In this document: positions 1 through 6,900 of the stretch, piece after piece
How positions within the stretch are numbered: the first letter of the stretch is position 1
How the letters are laid out: each line of letters starts with the position of its first letter
Source: JBKECA01 sp047973435
GTDB lineage: Bacteria; Planctomycetota; Planctomycetia; Planctomycetales; Planctomycetaceae
DNA length: 47,629 nucleotides
Assembly (NCBI GenBank): GCA_047973435.1
Contig: JBKECA010000084.1
Coordinates: 1 to 47,629, forward strand
Reading direction: 5' to 3'
Program-made: the position numbers and the translations under genes
The notes under the pieces: model-generated
Databases searched by the model: none
Seen by the model: the letters and a program-made list of their open reading frames with translations, nothing else
Told to the model about the DNA's origin: nothing

Positions 1-316
1 ATACCGCAAGCCACGACGTATGAACCGAACGCGGCGGAAGCAGGCTGTTTCTGCCATGCCTGTCGCAGTCGCTTACCACACACCGAATACACTGTGATTC
101 ACCCCACGCGGTCACCAGCGATCTCGATTAGGCGAGCCGGCCGGCGTAAGCCGCCGGACGATGGAACTGGCGTCGTATGGTCCGGGTGCTGACGCATCCC
201 GGCTCGCCGAGGCACGTCATGGAGGTCATTCGACGTATCGCATTCCAACCACCCGCTGAAGGCTGACAGCTGACAGCTGATCGCTGCAAGCTGCCATCGA
301 AACGGAGTTCTCCCCT
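1..316. repeat. Intergenic region upstream of the helicase, with a nested inverted repeat and heptamer tandem
   Basis: I see no gene here. An exact 10-bp inverted repeat, GGCGAGCCGG at 131-140 and CCGGCTCGCC at 199-208, encloses a smaller hairpin CCGGCG-taagc-CGCCGG at 141-157. Such CCGGCG..CGCCGG hairpins look like a REP-type family, and a relative lies at 2655-2675 on the other side of the helicase gene. At 262-280 the heptamer GCTGACA is repeated in tandem (two full copies plus a partial) and continues as related CTG words to about 292, just before the helicase start. Confidence 0.6.
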
Positions 317-2584
317 GTGGACCTGTTGAGTGATTTGACATCGAGCCAGGCGGCGGCCGTGCGGCACAAGGATGGTCCGCTGCTGGTACTGGCGGGGCCG
401 GGGTCTGGGAAGACGCGGGTCGTCACGCGGCGAATCGCAGCGCTGGTCGAGGCCGGCGTCCCGCCCCGCCAGATCGTGGCCATCACCTTCACCAACAAAG
501 CCGCGGGAGAAATGCAGGAGCGCGTTGAAGCCCTGCTGCCGGGGTCGAAGGTCTGGGTCAGCACCTTTCACCGCTTCTGTGCCCGGTTGCTCCGCAAATA
601 CGCCGGTCTCGTCGGCCTGCAAACGAACTTCACCATCCTCGACACGAGCGATCAGAAGTCGCTGATCCGGCGCGTGATGTCCGAGGAGAACTTCGACGCG
701 GTCCACTTCTCGCCGGACAAGGTGCTGTGGCAAATCTCGAACGCCAAGAACGAACTTATCACTCCCGAGCAGTACAACCAGCGGTTTCAGGAGTCGGTGG
801 CCAACCACTGGCAGGCGGTGGTCGCGCGGATTTACCCGGCGTATCAGCGCGAGTTGCTGGCCTCGAACGCCGTCGACTTCGACGACCTGCTGATGCACAT
901 GGCCCAGCTCCTCAACGACAGCGAAGAGGTGCGCGACGAGCTGGACCATCGCTTTCGGTATGTGCTGGTGGATGAGTATCAGGATACGAACCTCGCCCAA
1001 TACCGCATTGCGGCGGGGCTGTCACAGCGGCACCCAAATCTGTGCGTGACGGGTGACCCCGATCAGTCGATCTATGGCTGGCGCGGGGCGCGCATCGAGA
1101 ACATCCTGCGATTCGAACGGGAGTTTGGCGGAGCGACAGTGGTCCGCCTGGAAGAAAACTTTCGCAGCACCGAGGCCATCCTCCGGTCCGCGGATCGCCT
1201 TAGTGCCCACAACTCCCGTCGCAAGGCGAAGCAGCTGTACTCGAATCTGGGCGAAGGGGAGCCGGTTCGGTTGTGGAACGATGTAACCTCAGAGGACGAA
1301 GCGAATCGCATCGCCCGGCAGATCAAGCAGTCCGTCGCCGAGACCGGTCGCAGCTACGACGACTTCGCGATCTTCTACCGCGCGAATGCGCTGTCACGCC
1401 TGCTGGAACTGGCGCTGCTCCGGCAGCGGGTCCCGTTCCAGATCGCCGCAGGATTCGCCTTTTACGAGCGCGCTGAGATCAAAAATCTGCTGGCGTACTT
1501 GCGGCTGGTGTATAACCCCTCGGATCGGGCGGCGTTTCTGCGGGTGGTCAACACCCCCTTACGCGGGTTGGGGCAAACATCACAAAACCGGCTGTCGAAG
1601 TGGGCCGATGAGCACAGCCTGACGTTGCTCGAAGCGGCGGCCCAGCCGGATCAGGTGCCCAAGCTTTCCAAGCAGGCCAAGGTCGGCTTCAAACGCTTTG
1701 CCGAGATGATCGCCGGGTTCTCGCTGGCGGATGCGGGATCGGTCGCGGCGTTGATGGAGAAAATCCTCGACAAGACCCGGCTGACGGCGGCATGGGAGGG
1801 AAGCAGTTCGGAAGAGGATCGCGACCGGCTGGCCAACGTCAATGAGTTACTCACGGCGGCTCGCTCGTATGACCGACTGATGGGCGAGGAGACGACGCTG
1901 GAGGGGTTTCTGGAGCAGACGAGCCTGGCCAGCGATACGGATAAACTCGATCGCTCGGCCGGGCAAGTGACGTTAATGACGCTTCATGCCGCCAAGGGAC
2001 TCGAGTTTCCGGTGGTGCATGTCGTCGGTGTCGAACAGGGGCTGCTACCGCACGAACGCTCGATCGGCGGCGATGCAAATCCGCAGGATCTGGAGGAGGA
2101 ACGTCGTCTGCTGTTCGTCGGCATGACCCGCGCCCAGCGCGAGCTGCATCTCTCGTGGGCCCAGCGACGCTCGTTGCGGGGGCAGGAACGTTTGACCATC
2201 CCCAGCACGTTCCTGAGTGAGATCGAAGCGGTAACGATGACGTCGTCCAGCGACGACGACGACGCGGAAATGGAGGGGGACACAGCGAGACTTGCGGCTG
2301 CGCCGCGCCCGGCAACCGAACTCCCTCCGATGGGATTGGCGGACCTGAAGTCCAAGCTCAAGACCGGCGCGGACCTGTTGAACGGGACGAAGTCGTCGGT
2401 TGACCTGCCGTTGGGCTTCGCGGTCGGTTCGCAGGTCCGCCACCCGCGTTACGGGGTTGGCATTGTGACACAGGTCAGCGGCTTCGGATCGCGCCGCACC
2501 GTCACCGTGCAATTCCATGACGACGGTCGGCAGCAACACTTCGTTGCCGCCCAGTCCCCCTTGCAGCCGGTGGGAACGGGATGA
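317..2584 (+). CDS. UvrD/PcrA/Rep-type superfamily 1 DNA helicase
   Basis: ATP-dependent 3'-5' DNA helicase of 755 residues, expected to act in nucleotide-excision and mismatch repair and in clearing replication or transcription complexes. The Walker A motif GPGSGKT is at residues 27-32, the motif II box DEYQDTN near 218, followed by GDPDQSIYGWRGAR. The later motifs HAAKGLEFPVV and EEERRLLFVGMTRAQ are intact, so it should be active. The last 60 residues (VRHPRYGVGIV, VTVQFHDDGRQQHF) resemble the Tudor-like tail of PcrA/UvrD that contacts RNA polymerase. The start is GTG at 317, which gives the usual short N-terminus before the Q-motif region. It is monocistronic and faces a convergent gene. 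Confidence 0.93.
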   Translation: MDLLSDLTSSQAAAVRHKDGPLLVLAGPGSGKTRVVTRRIAALVEAGVPPRQIVAITFTNKAAGEMQERVEALLPGSKVWVSTFHRFCARLLRKYAGLVGLQTNFTILDTSDQKSLIRRVMSEENFDAVHFSPDKVLWQISNAKNELITPEQYNQRFQESVANHWQAVVARIYPAYQRELLASNAVDFDDLLMHMAQLLNDSEEVRDELDHRFRYVLVDEYQDTNLAQYRIAAGLSQRHPNLCVTGDPDQSIYGWRGARIENILRFEREFGGATVVRLEENFRSTEAILRSADRLSAHNSRRKAKQLYSNLGEGEPVRLWNDVTSEDEANRIARQIKQSVAETGRSYDDFAIFYRANALSRLLELALLRQRVPFQIAAGFAFYERAEIKNLLAYLRLVYNPSDRAAFLRVVNTPLRGLGQTSQNRLSKWADEHSLTLLEAAAQPDQVPKLSKQAKVGFKRFAEMIAGFSLADAGSVAALMEKILDKTRLTAAWEGSSSEEDRDRLANVNELLTAARSYDRLMGEETTLEGFLEQTSLASDTDKLDRSAGQVTLMTLHAAKGLEFPVVHVVGVEQGLLPHERSIGGDANPQDLEEERRLLFVGMTRAQRELHLSWAQRRSLRGQERLTIPSTFLSEIEAVTMTSSSDDDDAEMEGDTARLAAAPRPATELPPMGLADLKSKLKTGADLLNGTKSSVDLPLGFAVGSQVRHPRYGVGIVTQVSGFGSRRTVTVQFHDDGRQQHFVAAQSPLQPVGTG

Positions 2585-2654
2585 CGGGGTCGCTTTACCC
2601 TTGTTGGTACGTCGCGAGCGGAACTTAACACCGCTGATGCACTCACACAATCAG

Positions 2655-2675
2655 CCGGCGGACGTTAGTCCCCGG
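2655..2675. repeat. REP-like hairpin between convergent genes
   Basis: CCGG-c-GGAC-gtta-GTCC-CCGG forms an 8-bp stem with one bulged C and a GTTA loop. It lies between the convergent helicase and secreted-protein genes and is related to the CCGGCG-taagc-CGCCGG hairpin at 141-157. It has no U-tract, so a role as an intrinsic terminator is uncertain. Confidence 0.5.
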
Positions 2676-2813
2676 TTCATAACGGTCAACCGATCACACC
2701 AGTCAACCGGCCTGCCTGGATCGTTGATCGTTTGGTCCGCGAGGTGGCGGGAACCAGCACCAGTGTGGAGCCGGACGGTAACGCGTGCCGGCGGATGGTG
2801 CCTTCACACACGT

Positions 2814-3584
2814 TTACCGCGCGACCGAGCCACCCTGCAGTTGGGACTGCCAGACGGTTGCGGCGGACGGTGCCTGTGCGGCGGCTCCCTGCTGGCGGAT
2901 GGTGGACCACTCGTCCGTGGCGCTCGCTCCCTGCATATAGGGGACGGGCTGTACGATGGTGCCCGACTGTGGCAGCGTCGCTGATTCCGGCACGGGAACA
3001 ATGCCCGTGCCGATCGTCGTCGTCGGGAATTGCGGCGTCATTCCGTAGACCGGCGCAGCTCCGTACTGCCAGCCGGCCATTTGAGTGCCGACCTGCGTCG
3101 TCAAGGGGACGTAACTCATCGTGGTCTGCGGGACCATCTGCGTTTGCATCTGGGCGACTTGTGTGTTCACCTGCACCGCCACGTCACGATACCGGGTGAC
3201 GTTCTGGTAGGTCGTGACCGGCACCTGCTCAACGTAGGCCTGCCGCTGCATCTGAACTTGCGGCACGGTCTGGTACGTCATGACCTGACGCGGGACCATC
3301 GTTGTCTGCGGGACCGCCTGCAGCTGGGTCTGATACATCGGCTGCATAATGGGGCTCATGGTCCCGCCGCAGCCGCAGGGGTCGGAGGGCATCATTGGCA
3401 TGGCCGGGGACATCATTGGTGCGTGCATGGGAGCACAGCACGGATCGATCGGGGCGCAGCAGTTGTTGAACATGCCGAAGGGGCGGCGGGCAAAGGGCCG
3501 CAGCGGATGACAGGCCTCGACGGAGCCGGTCGGCAGAACGGAACAGACCAACAAACCGGCGCCCAGCAGTTTCGGGAGGGACAT
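2814..3584 (-). CDS. Secreted Gln/Met/Val-rich hypothetical protein
   Basis: A protein of 256 residues with an N-terminal signal peptide (MSLPKLLGAGLLVCSVLPTGSVEA), starting at the ATG at 3584. An earlier in-frame start at 3674 would put an Arg-rich leader before the signal peptide. After a Cys-rich stretch (NNCCAPIDPCCAPMHAP) comes low-complexity sequence with repeated pieces of the type VPQTTMSY, TYQTVPQVQ, PVTTYQNVT and RDVAVQV. Planctomycetes encode many exported proteins built from such VP-x-TTY words; their function is not known to me. The C-terminus is Gln/Ala/Ser-rich. A structural or cell-surface role is only an inference. Confidence 0.75.
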   Translation of the reverse strand: MSLPKLLGAGLLVCSVLPTGSVEACHPLRPFARRPFGMFNNCCAPIDPCCAPMHAPMMSPAMPMMPSDPCGCGGTMSPIMQPMYQTQLQAVPQTTMVPRQVMTYQTVPQVQMQRQAYVEQVPVTTYQNVTRYRDVAVQVNTQVAQMQTQMVPQTTMSYVPLTTQVGTQMAGWQYGAAPVYGMTPQFPTTTIGTGIVPVPESATLPQSGTIVQPVPYMQGASATDEWSTIRQQGAAAQAPSAATVWQSQLQGGSVAR

Positions 3585-4112
3585 CCTGTGACCTCTATTC
3601 GGCAAGCGTGGTGTCTGGCGTAGGGGCCGTTCCGGCGGCGAGAGGGCAAATCCTCCCAAACCGCGCAGCTTCACTCCATCCTGGGAGAGACCCCCAATCT
3701 ATCTCAGCAGTTCGGCTCGGTTCGACGGTGGCCGTGAGGGAGTCCAGCAGTGAACGGGGAGATGGGGCGAGTGGGGGCTTGCCGAGGTGAACGTTCTTGC
3801 GCAATCGTTACGGTTTAGCCGATGTGGGGGCGGATTGGTTGGCGGCAACGCATCTTTGAAGCGTTGCTAAACGCGATGGGGGGAGGAACGGAATTCAATC
3901 GGGACATGCGCCTTACTCCCAAGCTTCGGGAATTCGCAAGGTCGCATCTAGTCGCCAGTTACGGCGTGCGGGTAGAATCGGGTGCTCGCCAGAGTTGCTT
4001 CCGAGATTGATCGGGGTCTAGAGACCCGGCCCCTCGCTGTCGCTTTTCTGTGTTGAACCGCGCGGAAGTTCCGCTGCGGCCTCGGTTTGAGTTCGTACCC
4101 CGCCCAACGTCT
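3585..4112. other. Intergenic region, divergent promoters
   Basis: 528 bp between the divergent secreted-protein gene and typA. It must hold both promoters. I found no convincing -35/-10 pair, hairpin or small gene. A GTG at 4050 is in frame with typA but would add 21 residues not typical of the family. Confidence 0.4.
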
Positions 4113-5924
4113 ATGCGTCGCCAGGATATCCGAAACATCGCCATCATCGCTCACGTCGACCACGGGAAGACGACGCTGGTGGACGCCTTGATGAAACAAA
4201 GCGGCATGTTTCGCGAAAGCGAACTCGCCGGCGAGTGCATTCTCGACTCGAACGACCTCGAGCGCGAGCGGGGCATCACCATTCTCGCCAAGAACATCTC
4301 CCTGTCCTACAAGGGGGTGAAGATCAACGTCATCGATACCCCCGGCCACGCTGACTTCGGGGGCGAAGTCGAGCGCGTGCTGCGGATGGCGGACGGGGCG
4401 CTCATCCTTGTCGACGCCTTCGAAGGCCCCAAGCCTCAGACCCGCTTCGTGCTCACTAAGGCGATGGAAGTCGGCCTGAGGCCGCTCATTGTCATCAACA
4501 AGATCGACCGTCCCGACGCCCGTCCCGAGGACGTGCTGATCGAGACGCTGCATCTGCTGGAGGATCTTGGCGCCGAAGATCCGCTGTCGATTCCGCACAT
4601 CTACGCCAGCGGCCGCGCCGGCTTTGCCAGCGATGATCCGCATGCCCGCGAGGGGACGATTCAGCCGCTGCTCGACCTGGTGCTGGAGTATATTCCCGGC
4701 CCGGATGTCGATCAGGATGGTCCGTTCCAGATGATGGCGACCACGCTGCTGTGGTCGAACTTCGTGGGCCGCATCACGGTCGGTCGCATCAACTCCGGCA
4801 AGATCACCGGGGGCGAGCATGTCGCGGTGATGCGGGCCGATGGCTCGGTGCTGGAGGAGACGGTGGAAGGGGTCGAGCTGTTCGACAAGCTCGGCCGGGT
4901 CAAAGCCAAGGAGGCTTCTGCTGGAGACATCGTGGCGCTGGTCGGACTGCCGGAAGTGCAGATTGGCGACACCATTGCCGATCTCGAGCACCCGGTGGCC
5001 TTGCCGCGCATCACGGTCGACGAGCCGACGCTGTCGATGGTGTTTACGATCAATTCGTCACCGCTGGCCGGCCGCAGCGGCAAGTTCGTCACCAGTCGGC
5101 ACCTGCGGGACCGGCTGCATCGTGAATTGCAATCGAACGTCGCCCTGCGGGTCGAAGAGGCGGACGCCAAGGAGTGCTTCAAGGTCTCCGGCCGCGGGCT
5201 GCTGCATCTCTCGGTGCTGATCGAGACGATGCGCCGCGAAGGCTATGAACTCTCGGTCGGTAAGCCGGAGGTCATCCGCAAGAAGATCGACGGCAAGTGG
5301 CAGGAGCCATTCGAATTGCTGGACATCGAGGTTCCGTCGGAACTGGTCGGCCCGGTGATGGAGATCGTGACCGCCCGCCGCGCCCAGTTGCAGCACATGA
5401 ATGCCGGCACGGGGACGCATACGCATCTGGAGTTCAGTATCCCGGCCCGAGGCTTGATTGGTCTGCGAACGAGGCTGCTCAACGCGACGCGGGGCGAAGC
5501 GGTCATCCATCACCGTTTCGAGCGTTACGGCGAAGCGGAAGGGGCGGTGCCGGGCCGCAAGAACGGCGTGCTGATCTCGCAGGACAACGGCAAGGTAACT
5601 GCCTACGCTCTGTTCAAGCTGGGCGAGCGGGCGGTGCTGTTCGTTCCGCCGGGAGACGAAGTGTATGAAGGGATGATCGTCGGCGAGAACTCGCGCGATA
5701 ACGACATGGTGGTCAACCCGATTCGCGAAAAGAAGCTGACCAACATGCGGGCCTCGGGGTCGGACGAGAACATCATTCTCGCTCCGCCGCGCGAGATGAG
5801 CCTGGAAGTGGCGCTCGAGTACATCGAGGACGACGAGTACGTCGAGGTGACCCCCGACGCCATCCGGCTGCGAAAGATTCTGCTCAAGGAGACGGATCGG
5901 CGTCGTCAGAACCGGGCCGTGTGA
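4113..5924 (+). CDS. typA: Ribosome-associated translational GTPase TypA/BipA
   Basis: A GTPase of the EF-G/LepA superfamily that binds the 70S ribosome and supports 50S assembly and stress or cold adaptation. 603 residues from the ATG at 4113, the normal family length. The GTPase motifs are G1 AHVDHGKT (residues 13-20), G3 DTPGH (about 75-79) and G4 NKID (about 128-131). The EF-G-like domains and the TypA-specific C-terminal domain follow (GTGTHTHLEF, PARGLIGLRTRLL, EGAVPGRKNGVL). The protein ends in DRRRQNRAV. That nonapeptide and its stop are encoded again, with only synonymous changes, at 6130-6159. Confidence 0.97.
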   Translation: MRRQDIRNIAIIAHVDHGKTTLVDALMKQSGMFRESELAGECILDSNDLERERGITILAKNISLSYKGVKINVIDTPGHADFGGEVERVLRMADGALILVDAFEGPKPQTRFVLTKAMEVGLRPLIVINKIDRPDARPEDVLIETLHLLEDLGAEDPLSIPHIYASGRAGFASDDPHAREGTIQPLLDLVLEYIPGPDVDQDGPFQMMATTLLWSNFVGRITVGRINSGKITGGEHVAVMRADGSVLEETVEGVELFDKLGRVKAKEASAGDIVALVGLPEVQIGDTIADLEHPVALPRITVDEPTLSMVFTINSSPLAGRSGKFVTSRHLRDRLHRELQSNVALRVEEADAKECFKVSGRGLLHLSVLIETMRREGYELSVGKPEVIRKKIDGKWQEPFELLDIEVPSELVGPVMEIVTARRAQLQHMNAGTGTHTHLEFSIPARGLIGLRTRLLNATRGEAVIHHRFERYGEAEGAVPGRKNGVLISQDNGKVTAYALFKLGERAVLFVPPGDEVYEGMIVGENSRDNDMVVNPIREKKLTNMRASGSDENIILAPPREMSLEVALEYIEDDEYVEVTPDAIRLRKILLKETDRRRQNRAV

Positions 5925-6246
5925 GGCGAGCGAGCAAAGCCAGTTCGCACGCCTGGAGGCGTGCGCCACGGCCCGCGCTGTGCGCGGGTCTCACGACCCC
6001 GCACTGGACCGGATCGAAGGTCTCCGCACGCAGTGGACAGTGTCTGGAGTGGAGGCGTCTGGAGCCCAGGGGGAGACCTGCGGTCCGACGAGCGGCGAGG
6101 TCAGGAGACCTGCGCCGAGCGCGCCGGCCGACCGCCGCAGGCAGAACCGGGCGGTGTGAGTGGGGGCAAGACCAGTCGCACGCCTGGAGGCGTGCGCCAC
6201 GGTCTCGGAAGCGGGAGGTTGGCCAACCCCGCAACTTGACCCGAAC
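5895..6246 (+). repeat. Imperfect duplication of the typA 3' end plus hairpin repeat
   Basis: Two related segments, about 5895-6012 and 6130-6246, are offset by roughly 231-235 bp. Each begins with codons for DRRRQNRAV and a TGA stop (5895-5924 and 6130-6159; 6 differences in 30 nt, all silent). Each continues with the perfect palindrome CGCACGCCTGGAGGCGTGCG (5946-5965 and 6177-6196) plus CCACGG, and ends near ACCCCGCA-CT-GACC. The DNA between the copies carries GGAGACCTGCG twice (about 6073 and 6105). The second copy supplies the putative -35 box of the leu leader. Confidence 0.7.
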
Positions 6247-6264
6247 CAGTCTCAAGGGTAGGTT
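6236..6264 (+). promoter_or_regulatory. Putative promoter of the leu leader
   Basis: TTGACC at 6236-6241, a 17-nt spacer, then TAGGTT at 6259-6264 as a -10-like box. Transcription would start near 6271, leaving only about six nucleotides before the leader ATG at 6277, so the leader peptide may be translated from an almost leaderless RNA. AAGGG at 6254-6258 is too far away for a good SD. The -35 is a good match, the -10 only moderate. Confidence 0.5.
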
Positions 6265-6276
6265 GTCTTCTCCATC

Positions 6277-6339
6277 ATGCACACGACCCGACTCAGCCTG
6301 AGCCTGCTGCTTAGCCTGCCTCCCCACGGGAGGTCTTAG
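6277..6339 (+). CDS. Leucine-rich leader peptide of the leuA attenuator
   Basis: A 20-codon ORF, ATG at 6277 to TAG at 6337, encoding MHTTRLSLSLLLSLPPHGRS. Six of nine consecutive residues (codons 6-14) are leucine (CTC, CTG, CTG, CTG, CTT, CTG). It lies upstream of a perfect rho-independent terminator and of leuA. This matches the logic of amino-acid leader peptides such as LeuL of enterobacteria: ribosome stalling at Leu codons when charged tRNA-Leu is scarce would free the downstream RNA for antitermination. The stop codon lies inside the antiterminator arm, so a ribosome that finishes the peptide would mask that arm. No symbol is given because homology to LeuL is not claimed. Confidence 0.85.
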   Translation: MHTTRLSLSLLLSLPPHGRS

Positions 6340-6377
6340 GTCGGGATCAGCGTGCATCCAATGCAGCGTATCATCCA

Positions 6378-6411
6378 CCCTGAGGCTTCCTCTGGAAGCC
6401 TCAGGGTTTTT
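6378..6411 (+). terminator. Rho-independent terminator of the leu attenuator
   Basis: CCCTGAGGCTTCC (6378-6390), a three-nucleotide TCT loop, GGAAGCCTCAGGG (6394-6406), then TTTTT (6407-6411). The 13-bp stem is perfect. It lies 66 bp beyond the TSS-proximal leader peptide's last stem and about 480 bp before leuA. Confidence 0.92.
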
Positions 6412-6419
6412 GTATGGAC

Positions 6420-6900
6420 GATGGACATTGGTCAATTGACGATGGCCGAAGCGGAACAAGATGGACTCGGACTTCAAGAGGTTGAGATTCGATGTTCAAG
6501 TTCGAGCACCTGGAAGTCTGGAAGTCCGCGATTGCACTCAGCGATTGCGTCTACGTCGCGACCCGCGGATTTCCCAGCGACGAGCGATTTGGACTGACGT
6601 CTCAACTCCGGCGAAGCGCTGTCTCAATCGCAGCCAACATTGCCGAAGGAACGGGTCGCGGAAACGATGGAGATTTGCTGAGATTCCTCGATATCGCCTA
6701 CGGATCACTGATGGAGACCGTCTCACACATCACGATTGCTCACCGTCAAAAGTTCCTGGACGACCCAACTCAACGACAACTTTACGAGGACTGCGAACGC
6801 CTCGCCAAAATGATCAACGCCTTCAAGAACTCACTCCGACGCTAGCCCAACAATCGCCCCCGCCAATCCAAAAACCATAGACCATAGTCCAATGTCCATC
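6420..6900. mobile_element. Inverted-repeat-flanked unit carrying the S23-type gene
   Basis: An exact 12-bp inverted repeat, GATGGACATTGG at 6420-6431 and CCAATGTCCATC at 6889-6900, brackets the four-helix-bundle gene. Inside it, both ends have related short words (TCAATTGACGATGG on the left; CATAGACCATAGTCC on the right). The unit starts nine bases after the terminator U-tract, and its right repeat overlaps the leuA start codon (ATG 6892-6894). No transposase is present. Mobility is inferred from the repeat ends and from the unit's position within what should be a compact attenuator-leuA arrangement. Confidence 0.45.
6492..6845 (+). CDS. Four-helix-bundle protein, S23/IVS (Avd-like) family
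   Basis: A protein of 117 residues with the family signature: FEHLEVWKSAIAL near the N-terminus, FGLTSQLRRSAVSIAANIAEG in the second helix, and LRFLDIAYGSLMETVSHI in the third. This family was first found in intervening sequences of 23S rRNA genes and includes the Avd accessory proteins of diversity-generating retroelements, which form pentameric barrels that bind nucleic acid. No reverse transcriptase or rRNA is in the window. The start ATG at 6492 has AGAGG about 10 nt upstream. The gene lies between the leu attenuator and leuA, so its transcription may be leucine-controlled. Its cellular role is unknown. Confidence 0.85.
   Translation: MFKFEHLEVWKSAIALSDCVYVATRGFPSDERFGLTSQLRRSAVSIAANIAEGTGRGNDGDLLRFLDIAYGSLMETVSHITIAHRQKFLDDPTQRQLYEDCERLAKMINAFKNSLRR

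Larger units (their letters stand above)
6277..6411 (+). promoter_or_regulatory. Leucine-responsive transcription attenuator (protector, antiterminator, terminator)
   Basis: Three mutually exclusive structures can be paired by eye. Protector: CCCGAC 6287-6292 with GTCGGG 6340-6345, CTGAG 6298-6302 with CTTAG 6335-6339, CCTCCC 6319-6324 with GGGAGG 6328-6333 around a CAC loop, and ATGCAC 6277-6282 with GTGCAT 6352-6357. Antiterminator: 6328-6340 with 6379-6390, 12 pairs (three G-U) and one bulged G. Terminator: 6378-6390 with 6394-6406. The hexamer CCTGAG occurs in both the Leu-codon region (6297-6302) and the terminator arm (6379-6384), and both compete for CTTAGG 6335-6340. A ribosome stalled on the Leu codons would break the protector and allow the antiterminator. 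Confidence 0.82.

Noticed and set aside
128..1000. 290-codon minus-strand ORF
   Set aside because: It lies antisense to the helicase, has low-complexity Arg/Leu composition and no recognisable domain.
3948..4991. 347-codon minus-strand ORF
   Set aside because: Antisense to typA, rich in Arg/His/Asp, no family likeness; a shadow of high-GC codon usage.
5921..6301. Overlapping ORFs across the typA-leu interval
   Set aside because: They run through palindromic repeats in several frames, have Arg-rich low-complexity translations and no start signal.
6271..6411. T-box, amino-acid riboswitch, 6S or SRP RNA as the explanation for the structured leader
   Set aside because: No T-box specifier/antiterminator consensus (UGGN) and no 6S or SRP core; the Leu-codon leader with competing stems explains the structure better.
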